This document shows, in pieces, positions 43,668-52,946 of a DNA stretch of 64,000 nucleotides. The stretch's first letter is position 1. The number at the start of each line of letters is the position of its first letter. This stretch comes from Candidatus Sulfopaludibacter sp. SbA3 (GTDB lineage Bacteria; Acidobacteriota; Terriglobia; Bryobacterales; Bryobacteraceae). Made by a program: the position numbers and the translations under genes. Under the pieces are notes generated by a model that saw only the letters and a program-made list of their open reading frames with translations, did no database searches and had not been told where the DNA came from. The stretch spans positions 62,001 through 126,000 of the forward strand of contig CAMDCN010000001.1 in assembly GCA_945890485.1 (NCBI GenBank). The letters are read 5' to 3'.

Positions 43668-46163
43668 ATGCGTAACCTGCGTCTTGCCTTTCGCACCCTG
43701 CTGCAAAGCCCGATCGTTTCGAGTGTCGCCATTCTCTCGCTCGCCTTCGGCATCGGCGCGAATACGGCCATCTTCTCGCTCTTCGAGCAGATCCTGCTAC
43801 GCAACCTTCCCGCCACCAACCCGGGCGAACTCGTGAACCTCAGCGCCAACGGCCCCCGCAGCGGCAGCAACTCCACCAACAACGCCGGCGGCAACGATTC
43901 CGTTTTCAGTTACCCGATGTTTCGCGATCTCGAAAAAGCCCAGACGGTCTTCACCGGCATCGCGGCCCATCGTAGCTTCGGGGCCAATCTCGCCTATCAG
44001 GGCAACACCGTCTCGGCCCAAGGCATGTTCGTATCCGGCTCCTATTTTCCCGTGCTCGGCCTCGCTCCCGCACTGGGCCGCCTGCTCACCCCGGACGACG
44101 ATCAAGCCCCCGGCGCCCAACGCCTGGCGGTCTTAAGCCACGCCTACTGGACCGAACGGTTCAATCAGAATCCGGCGCTGCTCAATCAGGCCATCCTCGT
44201 TAACGGCGTCCCGCTCACCATCGTCGGCGTTGCTCCCCCCGGCTTTCATGGCACCACGTTCGGCAGCACCCCGAAAATCTTCGTTCCCATCAGTCTTCGC
44301 GAACTCCTGACGCCGGGTTGGACAGGACTCGCCGAACGGCGCAACTACTGGATCTACCTCTTCGCCCGCCTCAAGCCCGGCGTGCCCGTCGATCAGGCGC
44401 AAGCCACCCTGAACGGATCCTTCCGCAACATCATCAAAGAGATCGAACTGCCCCTGCAAAAAGGCGCCAGCGACCGCTTCCGGCAACGCTTTCTCGACCA
44501 GAACATGACGCTCACGCCCGGCGCCCAGGGCCAGAGCAACGTGCTGCGTGAAACCCGCACCCCACTCTTGCTGCTGCTCACCATCACGGGATTCGTCCTG
44601 CTGATCGCCTGCGCCAATATCGCCAACCTGCTCCTGGCCCGCTCGGCGAATCGCGCCAAGGAGTTTTCCATCCGTCTCTCCCTGGGAGCGTCCCGCCAGC
44701 AACTCATAACCCAGTTGATGACCGAGGCTCTGCTCCTCGCGGTACTGGCCGGCCTCGCCGCTCTCGCGGTCGCCCAGGGCACCACGCAGTTCATCATCTC
44801 CGTCCTGCCCCAGTCCGATGGCTCCGTGCTTGGCTCCGCCCTCCGCCCGGTCACCATTGCCTTCACCTGCGGCCTCTCCCTCGTCGCGGGGTTCCTGTTC
44901 GGATTGTTCCCGGCCGTTCACTCGACGCGTCAGAATCTGGCGTCGGCGATGAAGGATCAGGGAGGCTCGGTGTCTGCGTCCCGCTCCGCCAGCCGCTTCC
45001 GCAACGTCCTCGTCACCGCGCAGATCGCGCTGTCGCTGCTGCTGCTCGTTTCGGCAGGCCTGTTTCTCAAAAGCCTCGTCAATATCATGCGGGTAGACCT
45101 GGGCATCAAGACCGCCAACACCATCACCTTCGGCCTCTCTCCGGAACTGAACCAGTATCCGCCGGCCCGGACCCGCGCCCTATTCGAGCAGATCGAAGAT
45201 TCTCTCGCCGCGATACCCGGCGTCTCCGCCGTCACTACCTCCACGGTCGCCCTCATCGCGGGCAACAATTCGGGATCAAACATCTCCATCGACGGCTTTG
45301 AAGCCGGCCCTGATACGGACACCATCGCCAGTTTCAGCCGCGTCGGCGCGGGCTTCTTCCGGACTCTCGGGATCGCTCTCGCCGCCGGCCGCGAGTTCGC
45401 TGCCACAGACTCGGCAGATGCGCCGAAGGTTGCCATCGTCAACGAGGCTTTCGTCCGCAAGTTCTCTCCCTCCTCCTCCGCGCTTGGCAAGCGCATGCAG
45501 GTAGGCGCCGGCGGCAAGAACGATATCGAGATCATCGGGATCGCCAAGGACGCAAAATACAGCCAGGTGAAGGATGCGACCCCGCCCCTGTTCTACCTGC
45601 CATACCGTCAGGATAAAGGGATTGGCGCTACCTCCTTTTACGTGAAGACGGCCCTGCCCACGGAACAGATTGTCCCCTCGCTCCGCCAAGCCATCGCGGC
45701 GCTTGATCCGAACCTCCCGATTGAAGAGTTGAAAACGCTCGACGCTCAAGTGAACGAGAACATCTCCCTCGACCGCATGATTTCATCCCTGGCCGCCGCC
45801 TTCGCCGCCCTCGCGACGATCCTCGCTGCTGTCGGCCTCTACGGCGTCCTCGCCTTCACGGTAGCCCGGCGCACCCGTGAGATCGGCATCCGCCTGGCCA
45901 TCGGGGCTTCGACGTCCGCTATCCGCAACATGGTCCTGCGCGAGGTCGGGATCATGGTGGCCATCGGTGTCAGCCTCGGCCTCCCTGCGGCGCTTCTGCT
46001 TGCCCGCTACGCCGAATCCCTGCTGTTCGAGATGAAGGGCTGGGATCCGGTCGTGCTCTCCGCCGCCGTCGCCCTGGTGGCCTCCGTCTCGCTCGCTTCC
46101 GGCTACCTGCCCGCACGCCGCGCTATGGGGACGGACCCCATGCAAGCCCTTCGCTATGAGTAG
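43668..46163 (+). CDS. Acidobacterial-type orphan ABC permease (second copy)
   Basis: Paralogue of the permease at 11680-14079. The 831-residue product starts RNLRLAFRTLLQSPIVSSVA, and has the two MacB_PCD/FtsX halves (LIACANIANLLLARSANRAKEF, then LAAVGLYGVLAFTVARRTRE) and ends YLPARRAMGTDPMQALRYE. No ATPase lies nearby. A TATAAC hexamer is found 14 bases upstream and no clear ribosome site, so the start is supported by homology of the first helix. Confidence 0.9.
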   Translation: MRNLRLAFRTLLQSPIVSSVAILSLAFGIGANTAIFSLFEQILLRNLPATNPGELVNLSANGPRSGSNSTNNAGGNDSVFSYPMFRDLEKAQTVFTGIAAHRSFGANLAYQGNTVSAQGMFVSGSYFPVLGLAPALGRLLTPDDDQAPGAQRLAVLSHAYWTERFNQNPALLNQAILVNGVPLTIVGVAPPGFHGTTFGSTPKIFVPISLRELLTPGWTGLAERRNYWIYLFARLKPGVPVDQAQATLNGSFRNIIKEIELPLQKGASDRFRQRFLDQNMTLTPGAQGQSNVLRETRTPLLLLLTITGFVLLIACANIANLLLARSANRAKEFSIRLSLGASRQQLITQLMTEALLLAVLAGLAALAVAQGTTQFIISVLPQSDGSVLGSALRPVTIAFTCGLSLVAGFLFGLFPAVHSTRQNLASAMKDQGGSVSASRSASRFRNVLVTAQIALSLLLLVSAGLFLKSLVNIMRVDLGIKTANTITFGLSPELNQYPPARTRALFEQIEDSLAAIPGVSAVTTSTVALIAGNNSGSNISIDGFEAGPDTDTIASFSRVGAGFFRTLGIALAAGREFAATDSADAPKVAIVNEAFVRKFSPSSSALGKRMQVGAGGKNDIEIIGIAKDAKYSQVKDATPPLFYLPYRQDKGIGATSFYVKTALPTEQIVPSLRQAIAALDPNLPIEELKTLDAQVNENISLDRMISSLAAAFAALATILAAVGLYGVLAFTVARRTREIGIRLAIGASTSAIRNMVLREVGIMVAIGVSLGLPAALLLARYAESLLFEMKGWDPVVLSAAVALVASVSLASGYLPARRAMGTDPMQALRYE

Positions 46164-46166
46164 GGG

Positions 46167-47561
46167 CTAGCCATGGCTGTGTGCTCGGGTCCAGTTCGGA
46201 CCCGCAAACCGCCGCCGCACGCCTCCCCACCACAACAGCGCCAATCCCCCCACCACGCCGGCCATGGTCTTTCCCGCCAAGGCATTCGGCGGCATCATCA
46301 GGATGAAACAGATGAACGTCGTGTAGACAATCGCCAGCAGGTTCACCCACCAACCCGCGCGCCCCAACGTCCATACCGCTTCTCCCACCCACTGCTGCCG
46401 CTTCCGCCACCCCAGCCACACCGGGATCACATAGGCCCAATAGAGCGACACCGTACTCAGGGACGTTACCACCGGGACGGCCTCGCCCCATGCCATCACC
46501 GCAATCGAACACACCGCCACCGCCACCACGGCAAACTGCGGCACCCCGTGCGCATCCACCCGGCGGAAGAGGGCCGACCCAGGCAATCCGCCGTCGCGGG
46601 CAAAGGAATAGACCGTCCGCGACGCGGAAACCAGGGTCGACAAACCGCAGAACCACATCGCCAAAGCGACGCCCAAGCTCATCAGCATGCCCGCCCGCTC
46701 GCCAAGGGCCCCGGCGAAGATCGCGATGGCCATCGGCGTGCCTTCCGGCGCGGCGGGGGCGTTTTCGCGAATCGCTAACGTGAGCATCAGTAACATCGCA
46801 TAGCCGAATACTCCCGCAACGGCTACGGAAAGCACCATGCCCCATGGCGCCTTCACCCGTGGATCCTCGGTCTCCTCAGCCATGTGCGCTGAGGCGTCAA
46901 ATCCGGTAAAAGTCCAATGTGCCTGCAACAGGCCCAGCAGGAATACCCACAAGTACGGCGTGCCCGCCGATCGTTCGAGCAGGAACGAAACGGGCCGCAA
47001 CGGCGCCGCCCACCACAATGCGCCCAGGATCAACAACACCCCAACAATGTGAACGACCACGCTGGCATCGTTCATCCAGGAAACCCACTGCACGCGCAGC
47101 AGGTTGAACGCCGCCTGGGCCAACGTAAGAAGTAAAAACAGCAAAAACACCCGGCTCGATGGCCACCCGACCACCGGACCCAGAAACTGCGCACAACTAT
47201 AGTTGATTCCCGCGACCATGCCCATCAGTCCCACCAGATTCATCCACGAAACGAACCACGCCAAACCGGGGGAGCCCAGCGCCGCCGTCCAATGGTACAT
47301 GGCGCCGGAAGTCGGAAACGCCGAGCAAAGCTCCGCCATGCTTGCCGCGAGCAGGAGGGAAAACACGGTGGCGAGCGGCCAGCCCAGTGTCATCTCCAGC
47401 GGCCCGCCCATGTCGTAGCCATAACCGTAGAGCGTAACCGCCCCAGTCAGAATCGAAATGATGGAAAAGGAGATGGCAAAGTTCGAAAACCCGCCCATGC
47501 TCCGCCAAAGTTCCTGGGCGTACCCAAATCGAGAGAGACTTGCTTCGTCCGGTTGCGACAC
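46167..47561 (-). CDS. APC-family amino acid permease
   Basis: Inner-membrane amino acid/amine transporter with about 12 helices. The 464-residue product shows the family opening FGYAQELWRSMGGFSNFAIS, GLMGMVAGINY and FTGFDASAHMAEET. The frame can begin only at the GTG used here, because a stop codon lies six bases further upstream; there is no ribosome site before it. The substrate is not readable. It is divergent from the M28 peptidase, nine bases separating the two starts. Confidence 0.9.
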   Translation of the reverse strand: MSQPDEASLSRFGYAQELWRSMGGFSNFAISFSIISILTGAVTLYGYGYDMGGPLEMTLGWPLATVFSLLLAASMAELCSAFPTSGAMYHWTAALGSPGLAWFVSWMNLVGLMGMVAGINYSCAQFLGPVVGWPSSRVFLLFLLLTLAQAAFNLLRVQWVSWMNDASVVVHIVGVLLILGALWWAAPLRPVSFLLERSAGTPYLWVFLLGLLQAHWTFTGFDASAHMAEETEDPRVKAPWGMVLSVAVAGVFGYAMLLMLTLAIRENAPAAPEGTPMAIAIFAGALGERAGMLMSLGVALAMWFCGLSTLVSASRTVYSFARDGGLPGSALFRRVDAHGVPQFAVVAVAVCSIAVMAWGEAVPVVTSLSTVSLYWAYVIPVWLGWRKRQQWVGEAVWTLGRAGWWVNLLAIVYTTFICFILMMPPNALAGKTMAGVVGGLALLWWGGVRRRFAGPNWTRAHSHG

Positions 47562-47570
47562 AATCTAGAT

Positions 47571-49055
47571 ATGATCGCTCACCGCCTGTGCTTGTTGACT
47601 GCAATTCTTTTGGGACCGGTTGGGGCCGCTGGGCCGGTGAGTCCTGCCGAAAGCGAGCTCCTTGCCTCGATCTCGGCGAATACCCTGGGGGGCCATCTTT
47701 CGTTCCTCGCCTCCGACCTGCTCGAAGGCCGGGATACCCCCTCGCGCGGCCTCGATCTGGCGGCCGAATACATCGCCACCCAGTTCCGGCGTTTTGGTGT
47801 GGAACCCGGAGGTGACAACGGAACTTACTTCCAGAACGCGCCCTATTTGAAGATCACCCAACCCATGGAGGGCTTTCGCGTTCGGCTGCAAACGCCGGAT
47901 GGGAAATCCTGGGAGTCGACCGGCGCGAAGGCCATGGCTGTAACCAGCGAGGCCGTGAACGCGAGGGAACTGGAAGTTCTGAAGGTCACCATTAAGGACC
48001 AGGATTCGCCTCTACCCTCGGCGGAACAGGTCCACGGCAAAGCGGTCTTGCTATACGTTGCGCAAGGCGCGTCGGGTGCGGCGGCCAGGAATCGGGCGCT
48101 GATGACGATGAAACCCGCGGTTCTGGTGACCTACGCAGTGGTTTCGCCAACCCCCTTCCGGCTTCGCCCGGCCTCCGCCCCGGCCACTTCCGCGGCGCCT
48201 TATATCGTCACCTCCGACGGCGATTTCAGCCGATTCGTCGACGCGCTGCCCGAAGGAGAGACCCCGGCTAAGTTAACCGCCACGGTCGCCGCGCCGGTGC
48301 AGGAGTCCATTCTGTTGCGCAACGTCATCGGCAAACTCCCGGGCAGCGACCCGGAATTACGGAACGAAGCCATTCTGCTCACCGCACACTATGACCATGT
48401 TGGCGTCTCGACCCGCGGGGACGGCGACCGCATTCACAACGGAGCCAACGACGATGCCAGTGGGGTCTCGACTGTGTTGGCGCTGGCCGAAGCCATCGGC
48501 GGCCGCAAGCAGCGGCCGAAACGGACGCTGCTCTTCATGACCTACTTCGGGGAAGAGAAGGGGCTGCTCGGGTCCCGCTACTACGCCGCGCATCCCATCC
48601 ACCCGCTCCGGCAGACCGTTGCCAACCTCAATTTTGAACACATGGGCCGTACCGACGATAGCGAAGGAAAGCGCGAGGGTCAGATCACGGCCACCGGCTT
48701 TGACTACACCACCCTGGGCGACGCGCTCACCGCCGCCGGCGCCGCGACCGGGGTCGGTACCTGGAGCCACCCGCGCAACAGTGACGATTTTTTTGCCCGT
48801 AGCGACAATCAGGCCCTGGCCGACGCTGGAGTGCCCGCCATTACCGTGAGTGTCGCGTGGATCTTTCCCGACTACCATCGTCCCGGTGACCATTGGGAGA
48901 AGATCGACCTCGCCAACATGGAAAAGGTCGTGCGGACGGTAGCGGTGGGGGTAAGCCGGATTGCGAATAGCGATACGGCGCCCCAGTGGGTGGAGTCCCA
49001 TCCGAAGGTGAAGCGGTACGTCGAGGCCTTCCGCAAACTCCACGTCGCCGATTAA
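47571..49055 (+). CDS. M28 family metallopeptidase, exported
   Basis: Zinc aminopeptidase-type enzyme. The 494-residue product has a signal peptide (AHRLCLLTAILLGPVGAAG), a PA-type insert (about 150-260), and the M28 ligands: the histidine of LTAHYDHVG, the aspartate of GANDDASGVS, the EE pair of YFGEEKGLLGS, and the final histidine of RPGDHWEKID. All required ligands are present. The gene ends 27 bases before the COG0523 GTPase and is probably in its operon or adjacent to it. Confidence 0.92.
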   Translation: MIAHRLCLLTAILLGPVGAAGPVSPAESELLASISANTLGGHLSFLASDLLEGRDTPSRGLDLAAEYIATQFRRFGVEPGGDNGTYFQNAPYLKITQPMEGFRVRLQTPDGKSWESTGAKAMAVTSEAVNARELEVLKVTIKDQDSPLPSAEQVHGKAVLLYVAQGASGAAARNRALMTMKPAVLVTYAVVSPTPFRLRPASAPATSAAPYIVTSDGDFSRFVDALPEGETPAKLTATVAAPVQESILLRNVIGKLPGSDPELRNEAILLTAHYDHVGVSTRGDGDRIHNGANDDASGVSTVLALAEAIGGRKQRPKRTLLFMTYFGEEKGLLGSRYYAAHPIHPLRQTVANLNFEHMGRTDDSEGKREGQITATGFDYTTLGDALTAAGAATGVGTWSHPRNSDDFFARSDNQALADAGVPAITVSVAWIFPDYHRPGDHWEKIDLANMEKVVRTVAVGVSRIANSDTAPQWVESHPKVKRYVEAFRKLHVAD

Positions 49056-49066
49056 CACGCGAGTGC

Positions 49067-49080
49067 GTTATCATTATCAC
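49067..49080. promoter_or_regulatory. Fur/Zur-like box at the COG0523 gene start
   Basis: GTTATCATTATCAC lies two bases before the ATG; its complement GTGATAATGATAAC resembles the left part of Fur- and Zur-type boxes (GATAAT repeats). It covers TATCAT, a possible -10 eight bases before the ATG. Metal control is inferred from the downstream gene. Confidence 0.4.
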
Positions 49081-49082
49081 CA

Positions 49083-50291
49083 ATGAGCGCGCTCTCCAAA
49101 CTGCCCGTTACCGTCCTCTCCGGTTTCCTCGGAGCCGGCAAAACCACCATCCTGAATCACGTCCTGAACAACCGCGAGGGTCTCCGCGTCGCCGTCATCG
49201 TGAACGACATGAGCGAGGTGAACGTGGATGCCCGTTTGGTGGCACAGGGTGCGTCGCTCAGCCGGGTCGATGAACAGCTCGTGGAGATGTCGAACGGATG
49301 CATCTGTTGCACGCTGCGCGACGACTTGTTGCGGGAGGTCCGTCAGTTGGCCGAACAAGGGCGTTTCGACTACCTGCTGATTGAATCGACCGGAATCTCC
49401 GAGCCGATGCCCGTAGCGGCAACCTTTAGCTTCGTCGACGAAGCGGGCGGATCGCTATCTGACGTCGCCCGGCTGGACACCATGGTCACCGTAGTCGATG
49501 GCGAAAAGTTCCTCGAAGACTATCTTTCGCTCGAAGATCTTCGCGACCGGGCGCTCCAGCTCAGCGAAGAGGACGAACGAAACATCGCTGACCTGCTGAT
49601 CGACCAGGTTGAGTTTGCCAATGTTCTGATCGTGAACAAGGTAGACCGCATGGAACCGGAGGCTGTCGAGCAGTTGCGGGCCATTCTGCAGACCTTGAAT
49701 CCTGGGGCCACCATACTTACCGCCGAACGGGGCCACGTTGAGCCCCGGCGTATCCTCGCCACCGGGCTGTTCGATGAAGAAAAGGCCTCTGCAGCGGCGG
49801 GTTGGATCAAGGAACTACAAGGCTTCCACGCCCCGGAGACGGAAGAGTACGGTATCACCAGCTTCGTCTATCGGTCCCGGCGCCCGTTCCATCCGCAGCG
49901 GCTTAACGAAGCGCTCGAAGTGGGATGGGAGAACGTCCTGCGGGCCAAAGGCATGATGTGGATCGCTTCCAAGCACGATCTTGCCGGGCACTATGCGCAG
50001 GCCGGAAACTGCGTCGGCGTTGAACCGGTTCGCCGTTGGTATGCCGCGAGTCCGCGGGAGGAGTGGCCGGAGGATGAAGCGACTCTCGAAGCGCTCGCCA
50101 AAGATTGGCATCCGGAATACGGCGACCGGATGCAGGAGATTGTCTTCATCGGCATTGGAATGGATCAGGCGGCGATCGAATTGGCCCTCAACGACAGCTT
50201 GCTTACGGACAGCGAACTGGAGCAGGGTCCAAGCGTTTGGGTAGCCTATCCAGATCCCTTTGGATCGTGGGAGACGGGATCAGGCGAATAG
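49083..50291 (+). CDS. COG0523/CobW-like metallochaperone GTPase
   Basis: G3E GTPase that delivers a metal, most often zinc, in this family (ZigA/YeiR-type). The 402-residue product has Walker A GFLGAGKT (14-21), the metal-binding CICC motif (73-76), the [10 protein letters not shown] switch and a C-terminal CobW_C domain with [10 protein letters not shown] and [17 protein letters not shown] long C-terminal extension is typical of the zinc group, not of cobalamin CobW. It lacks a ribosome site. Its end overlaps a convergent gene by 46 bases. Confidence 0.9.
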   Translation: MSALSKLPVTVLSGFLGAGKTTILNHVLNNREGLRVAVIVNDMSEVNVDARLVAQGASLSRVDEQLVEMSNGCICCTLRDDLLREVRQLAEQGRFDYLLIESTGISEPMPVAATFSFVDEAGGSLSDVARLDTMVTVVDGEKFLEDYLSLEDLRDRALQLSEEDERNIADLLIDQVEFANVLIVNKVDRMEPEAVEQLRAILQTLNPGATILTAERGHVEPRRILATGLFDEEKASAAAGWIKELQGFHAPETEEYGITSFVYRSRRPFHPQRLNEALEVGWENVLRAKGMMWIASKHDLAGHYAQAGNCVGVEPVRRWYAASPREEWPEDEATLEALAKDWHPEYGDRMQEIVFIGIGMDQAAIELALNDSLLTDSELEQGPSVWVAYPDPFGSWETGSGE

Positions 50292-50872
50292 CCGTAGGGA
50301 GGCATGACCGGCGTTTTGCGACCGCGCCAAAAGATCAGCGCGGCGCCGATCGCCGCAGCGATGCCCAGCCCCACGCCAGCCTGTCCGCCGCGTTCGAGCA
50401 GCAAAACCTCCTCGCCCTTGGACGATTGCATCGCCGCGGCTTGAGCCACCGCGGCCTTGATCTCTCCTCGCAAGCGATGCTGGGTTTGGGCCAGATCGGT
50501 GGTTCGGCGCAATTCCTCCGTCGAGGCGGTCGCACCGTCCAGAGATTGCGACCATTGGAGCAGCGTTTCAATGCGATTCAGGCGATCCCGAAACGCAGGC
50601 GAAGGCGCCTGTCGGAGACTCTGACGAACTACCAATGTCACTCGACTCGAGAGGTCCTGACGACGTTCAGCGTCGGGCGCTTTCTGCCAGCGATCCATAA
50701 GGTCTTCGAGCTCTTCCAAACTCCGCAATTCCTGCCCCAGCCGCTCAAATAAGATCTGGCGCTGACCAATTAGGCGGTCCATCGATGCCGCTCCGGCGAG
50801 CGAAAACACAGCAAGGATCAGAAAAATCTGAGCCAAGCGCGACGCCGGAAGAATGGCAGGTTCTTCAATCAT
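50246..50872 (-). CDS. Two-helix membrane protein of unknown function
   Basis: No family recognised. The 208-residue product has an N-terminal membrane helix ([17 protein letters not shown]), a central helical, coiled-coil-like region rich in Arg/Gln/Leu (about 35-145) and a C-terminal helix ([17 protein letters not shown]), followed by a Pro-rich tail. The layout suggests an envelope sensor or spacer. It precedes nothing on its strand but ymdB's downstream side, 26 bases away. Confidence 0.6.
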   Translation of the reverse strand: MIEEPAILPASRLAQIFLILAVFSLAGAASMDRLIGQRQILFERLGQELRSLEELEDLMDRWQKAPDAERRQDLSSRVTLVVRQSLRQAPSPAFRDRLNRIETLLQWSQSLDGATASTEELRRTTDLAQTQHRLRGEIKAAVAQAAAMQSSKGEEVLLLERGGQAGVGLGIAAAIGAALIFWRGRKTPVMPPYGYSPDPVSHDPKGSG

Positions 50873-50898
50873 CTACCAGTCTTATCGGCTGACTGGGT

Positions 50899-51678
50899 TT
50901 ATTCCTTTAATTCAAAGCGCCGGATCCTCACGGCCTTGCCCGTTTCCGGGTCGGCGGTGACGATGGTGGCATGAAGCTCCACCATGCCTTTGGCGGGTTC
51001 CATCCGCACCGGCAGCGCGGTCTGGAACTTCCGGATGATGGGGCCTTTCTCGACGCCAATCACCCCGGAATACGAGCCGGTCATGCCCACATCGGTTTGG
51101 TAGGCCGTGCCTTCCGGCAGGATTCGTTCGTCAGCCGTGGGAATGTGGGTGTGCGTGCCCACCACCGCTGTCGCTCGTCCATCCAAGTGCCAACCAAACG
51201 CCACCTTCTCACTCGTGGCTTCGGCATGAAAATCGATGAAGCGCACCTTGATCCGGTCTGGAATCTGTGCGAGCAGCTCCTCCACTTTGCGAAATGGATC
51301 ATCCAGCGTCGGCATGAACGTGCGGCCCTGCAAATTCATCACCGCATACTCGGCGCCGTTGCGAGCTTTGCCCATATAGAGCCCCGAGCCCGCCAGCAAT
51401 GGCGAGTAGTTGGCAGGCCGCAGCAGGCGCGGTTGCCTGGGCAGGTATTCGTGAATCTCAGTCTTGTCCCAGACGTGATTGCCGGTCGTCATCACTTCGA
51501 CGCCGAGCGAGACCAGTTCTTCGGCGATAGCCGCGGTGACACCGAATCCACCGGCCGAGTTCTCCACATTGGCAATGATCAGATCGATTCGTTCTTCCGT
51601 CACGATCTGATGGAGGTTATTGGCAACGATGCGACGGCCCGGCGAGGCGAACACGTCGCCAATAAAGAGAATATTCAT
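50899..51678 (-). CDS. ymdB: YmdB-type metallophosphoesterase
   Basis: Metallophosphodiesterase of the TIGR00282/YmdB family; the Bacillus member hydrolyses cyclic nucleotides and controls social behaviour. The 259-residue product has the metal motifs FIGDVFASPGR, NVENSAGGFG, TGNHVWDK and GTHTHIPTAD, plus the conserved FRKVEELL stretch. Length is normal. The ATG lies 15 bases after the 3' end of the 6S RNA gene, with no ribosome site visible. Confidence 0.92.
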   Translation of the reverse strand: MNILFIGDVFASPGRRIVANNLHQIVTEERIDLIIANVENSAGGFGVTAAIAEELVSLGVEVMTTGNHVWDKTEIHEYLPRQPRLLRPANYSPLLAGSGLYMGKARNGAEYAVMNLQGRTFMPTLDDPFRKVEELLAQIPDRIKVRFIDFHAEATSEKVAFGWHLDGRATAVVGTHTHIPTADERILPEGTAYQTDVGMTGSYSGVIGVEKGPIIRKFQTALPVRMEPAKGMVELHATIVTADPETGKAVRIRRFELKE

Positions 51679-51693
51679 GCTGGCTGGAGCGAG

Positions 51694-51896
51694 TTGGAGC
51701 GCCCCAGGGAGACCGTGAAACCTCTGTCATTGACCCGTCTTTTGGAACGGGGGAACCCTCCGCGCGCCTTCAGGCTTCTCCCTGGAACTTTCGTTCAGGA
51801 GCATGCACACCGGCACATTTGTGCGAGACGGACTCCATGACTTTGACTATCGGATCAAATTTAAGAGGCCCCACCTGACCCCCAGAAACGCTCCAA
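51694..51896 (-). ncRNA. ssrS: 6S RNA
   Basis: Regulatory RNA that mimics an open promoter and binds housekeeping RNA polymerase. The 203-base strand closes with TTGGAGCG pairing to CGCTCCAA. The apical part GTGTGCATGCTCC and GGAGAAGCCTGAAGG is close to the bacterial 6S consensus around GCATGCTC/GAGAAGCC, capped by a GAAA tetraloop. A side hairpin GCACAAATGTGC lies on the 5' strand of the central bubble, as in known 6S RNAs. It fills the gap between the GYF_2 gene and ymdB. Confidence 0.82.
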
Positions 51897-51901
51897 GGGT
51901 C

Positions 51902-51907
51902 AGGATA
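51902..51907 (-). promoter_or_regulatory. -10-like element of the 6S RNA gene
   Basis: TATCCT lies five bases before the predicted 5' end of the 6S RNA. No clear -35 was found at 16-18 bases upstream. Confidence 0.35.
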
Positions 51908-51916
51908 GCATGCCGA

Positions 51917-52939
51917 CTAGGCCAAACGGCCAGTCTTCTTCCACTCCGCGATCCGGGCGAAGTGGTATTGGAAGTAAAAAATATTGAAGAAGAAGGTCAT
52001 GATCGGGCTAAGCTTCAGTCCGATATTCTCTACGGTGTTGTAGTGGCGTTCGAGCGAAGCCCTGATGTTGAAGTGGCCGAGTATGATCAGCACGGTGCCG
52101 CCCAAGTTGCAAATCATCCCGATAAGCGCCGGAACGAAAATCAGGGACTCATTCACCGCCACCGTCAGGATGCCGCTCAGGATCGCCCCTCCGATAGTCA
52201 ACCCAATACCGCCTAAGTAGAACGTGATGCCTTTGCTGGCCGGGTCCAACTTCTTTACGAACTGAGTCTGGTTGTAGATCCAGTACAGGAGGAAAAGATA
52301 GCAGGTTACGATGGACAGAATCAGTACGATATACCACTGCATTTCCGGCGGAGCCGGCCATGCGCCCGAAGCAGCCGGGTTCGGCGCGGGGGCAAAGCCG
52401 CCAGGAGCCGGGGCGCCAAAGCCGGGCGAGGCGGGAGGGCCACCGAAGCCGGAGTTGGCGGGCGGAGCGCCGAAACCAGGATTGGCCGGAGGCGCGCCAA
52501 ACCCTTGCGAGGCCGGGGGGCCGCCGAAGCCCTGTTGGGCAGGCGGCGCGCCGAATCCACCCGTCGGCGGGGCCGAGAAGGGGTTGTTCGACGTCGCGCC
52601 GGAAGGGGCGAATGGGTTCGCCTGCGGCGCGGGGGCCGGGGGTGTCCACACCGGGTTGGCATCGGTGGGAGCGGCAAACGGATTCGGCGCCGGGGTGGGA
52701 GCAGGCGCCGGGGTAGGGGTGGGAGCAGGCGCGGGCGGCATGAACACCGGCGCGGGGCTCGCCTGCGGCGCAGGGGCAGCTGGCGGATTAAAAAACTCGG
52801 TCTGCGTGACCCAGTTCTCCGAATCTTCGGGACGGATCTTGTCCTCGGGACCGATCCGGCCTTCGCTTTGGTAACGCTTCAGATCGTCAAAGGAGTAAGG
52901 TCCGAAACTCCGGCCTTCCCGCTGCAGGAAATACTTCAT
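51917..52939 (-). CDS. GYF_2 (DUF4339)-Pro-rich-DUF4234-like membrane protein
   Basis: Membrane protein of unknown function. The 340-residue product has an N-terminal GYF_2 domain (about 1-50: GPYSFDDLKRY, WVTQTEFF), a Pro/Ala-rich linker (51-127), six nine-residue GFGxPPAxx repeats (128-180), and a C-terminal DUF4234-like membrane domain with helices at about 202-222, 243-262, 270-290 and 311-325. ATG is chosen with GAGG six bases upstream; the frame is open 31 codons earlier inside tsaC. It is the last gene of a five-gene operon. Confidence 0.82.
   Translation of the reverse strand: MKYFLQREGRSFGPYSFDDLKRYQSEGRIGPEDKIRPEDSENWVTQTEFFNPPAAPAPQASPAPVFMPPAPAPTPTPAPAPTPAPNPFAAPTDANPVWTPPAPAPQANPFAPSGATSNNPFSAPPTGGFGAPPAQQGFGGPPASQGFGAPPANPGFGAPPANSGFGGPPASPGFGAPAPGGFAPAPNPAASGAWPAPPEMQWYIVLILSIVTCYLFLLYWIYNQTQFVKKLDPASKGITFYLGGIGLTIGGAILSGILTVAVNESLIFVPALIGMICNLGGTVLIILGHFNIRASLERHYNTVENIGLKLSPIMTFFFNIFYFQYHFARIAEWKKTGRLA
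52400..52558 (-). repeat. 27-base coding repeats (GFGxPPAxx)
   Basis: Six tandem copies encode GFGAPPAQQ, GFGGPPASQ, GFGAPPANP, GFGAPPANS, GFGGPPASP and GFGAPAPG. The third-position differences show they are not a recent expansion, but the period is exact. Confidence 0.85.
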
Positions 52940-52946
52940 ATATGCC

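Noticed and set aside
52400-52558. CRISPR-like periodicity
   Set aside because: The 27-base period is fully explained by codons of the GFGxPPAxx repeats; there are no unique spacers and no cas genes.
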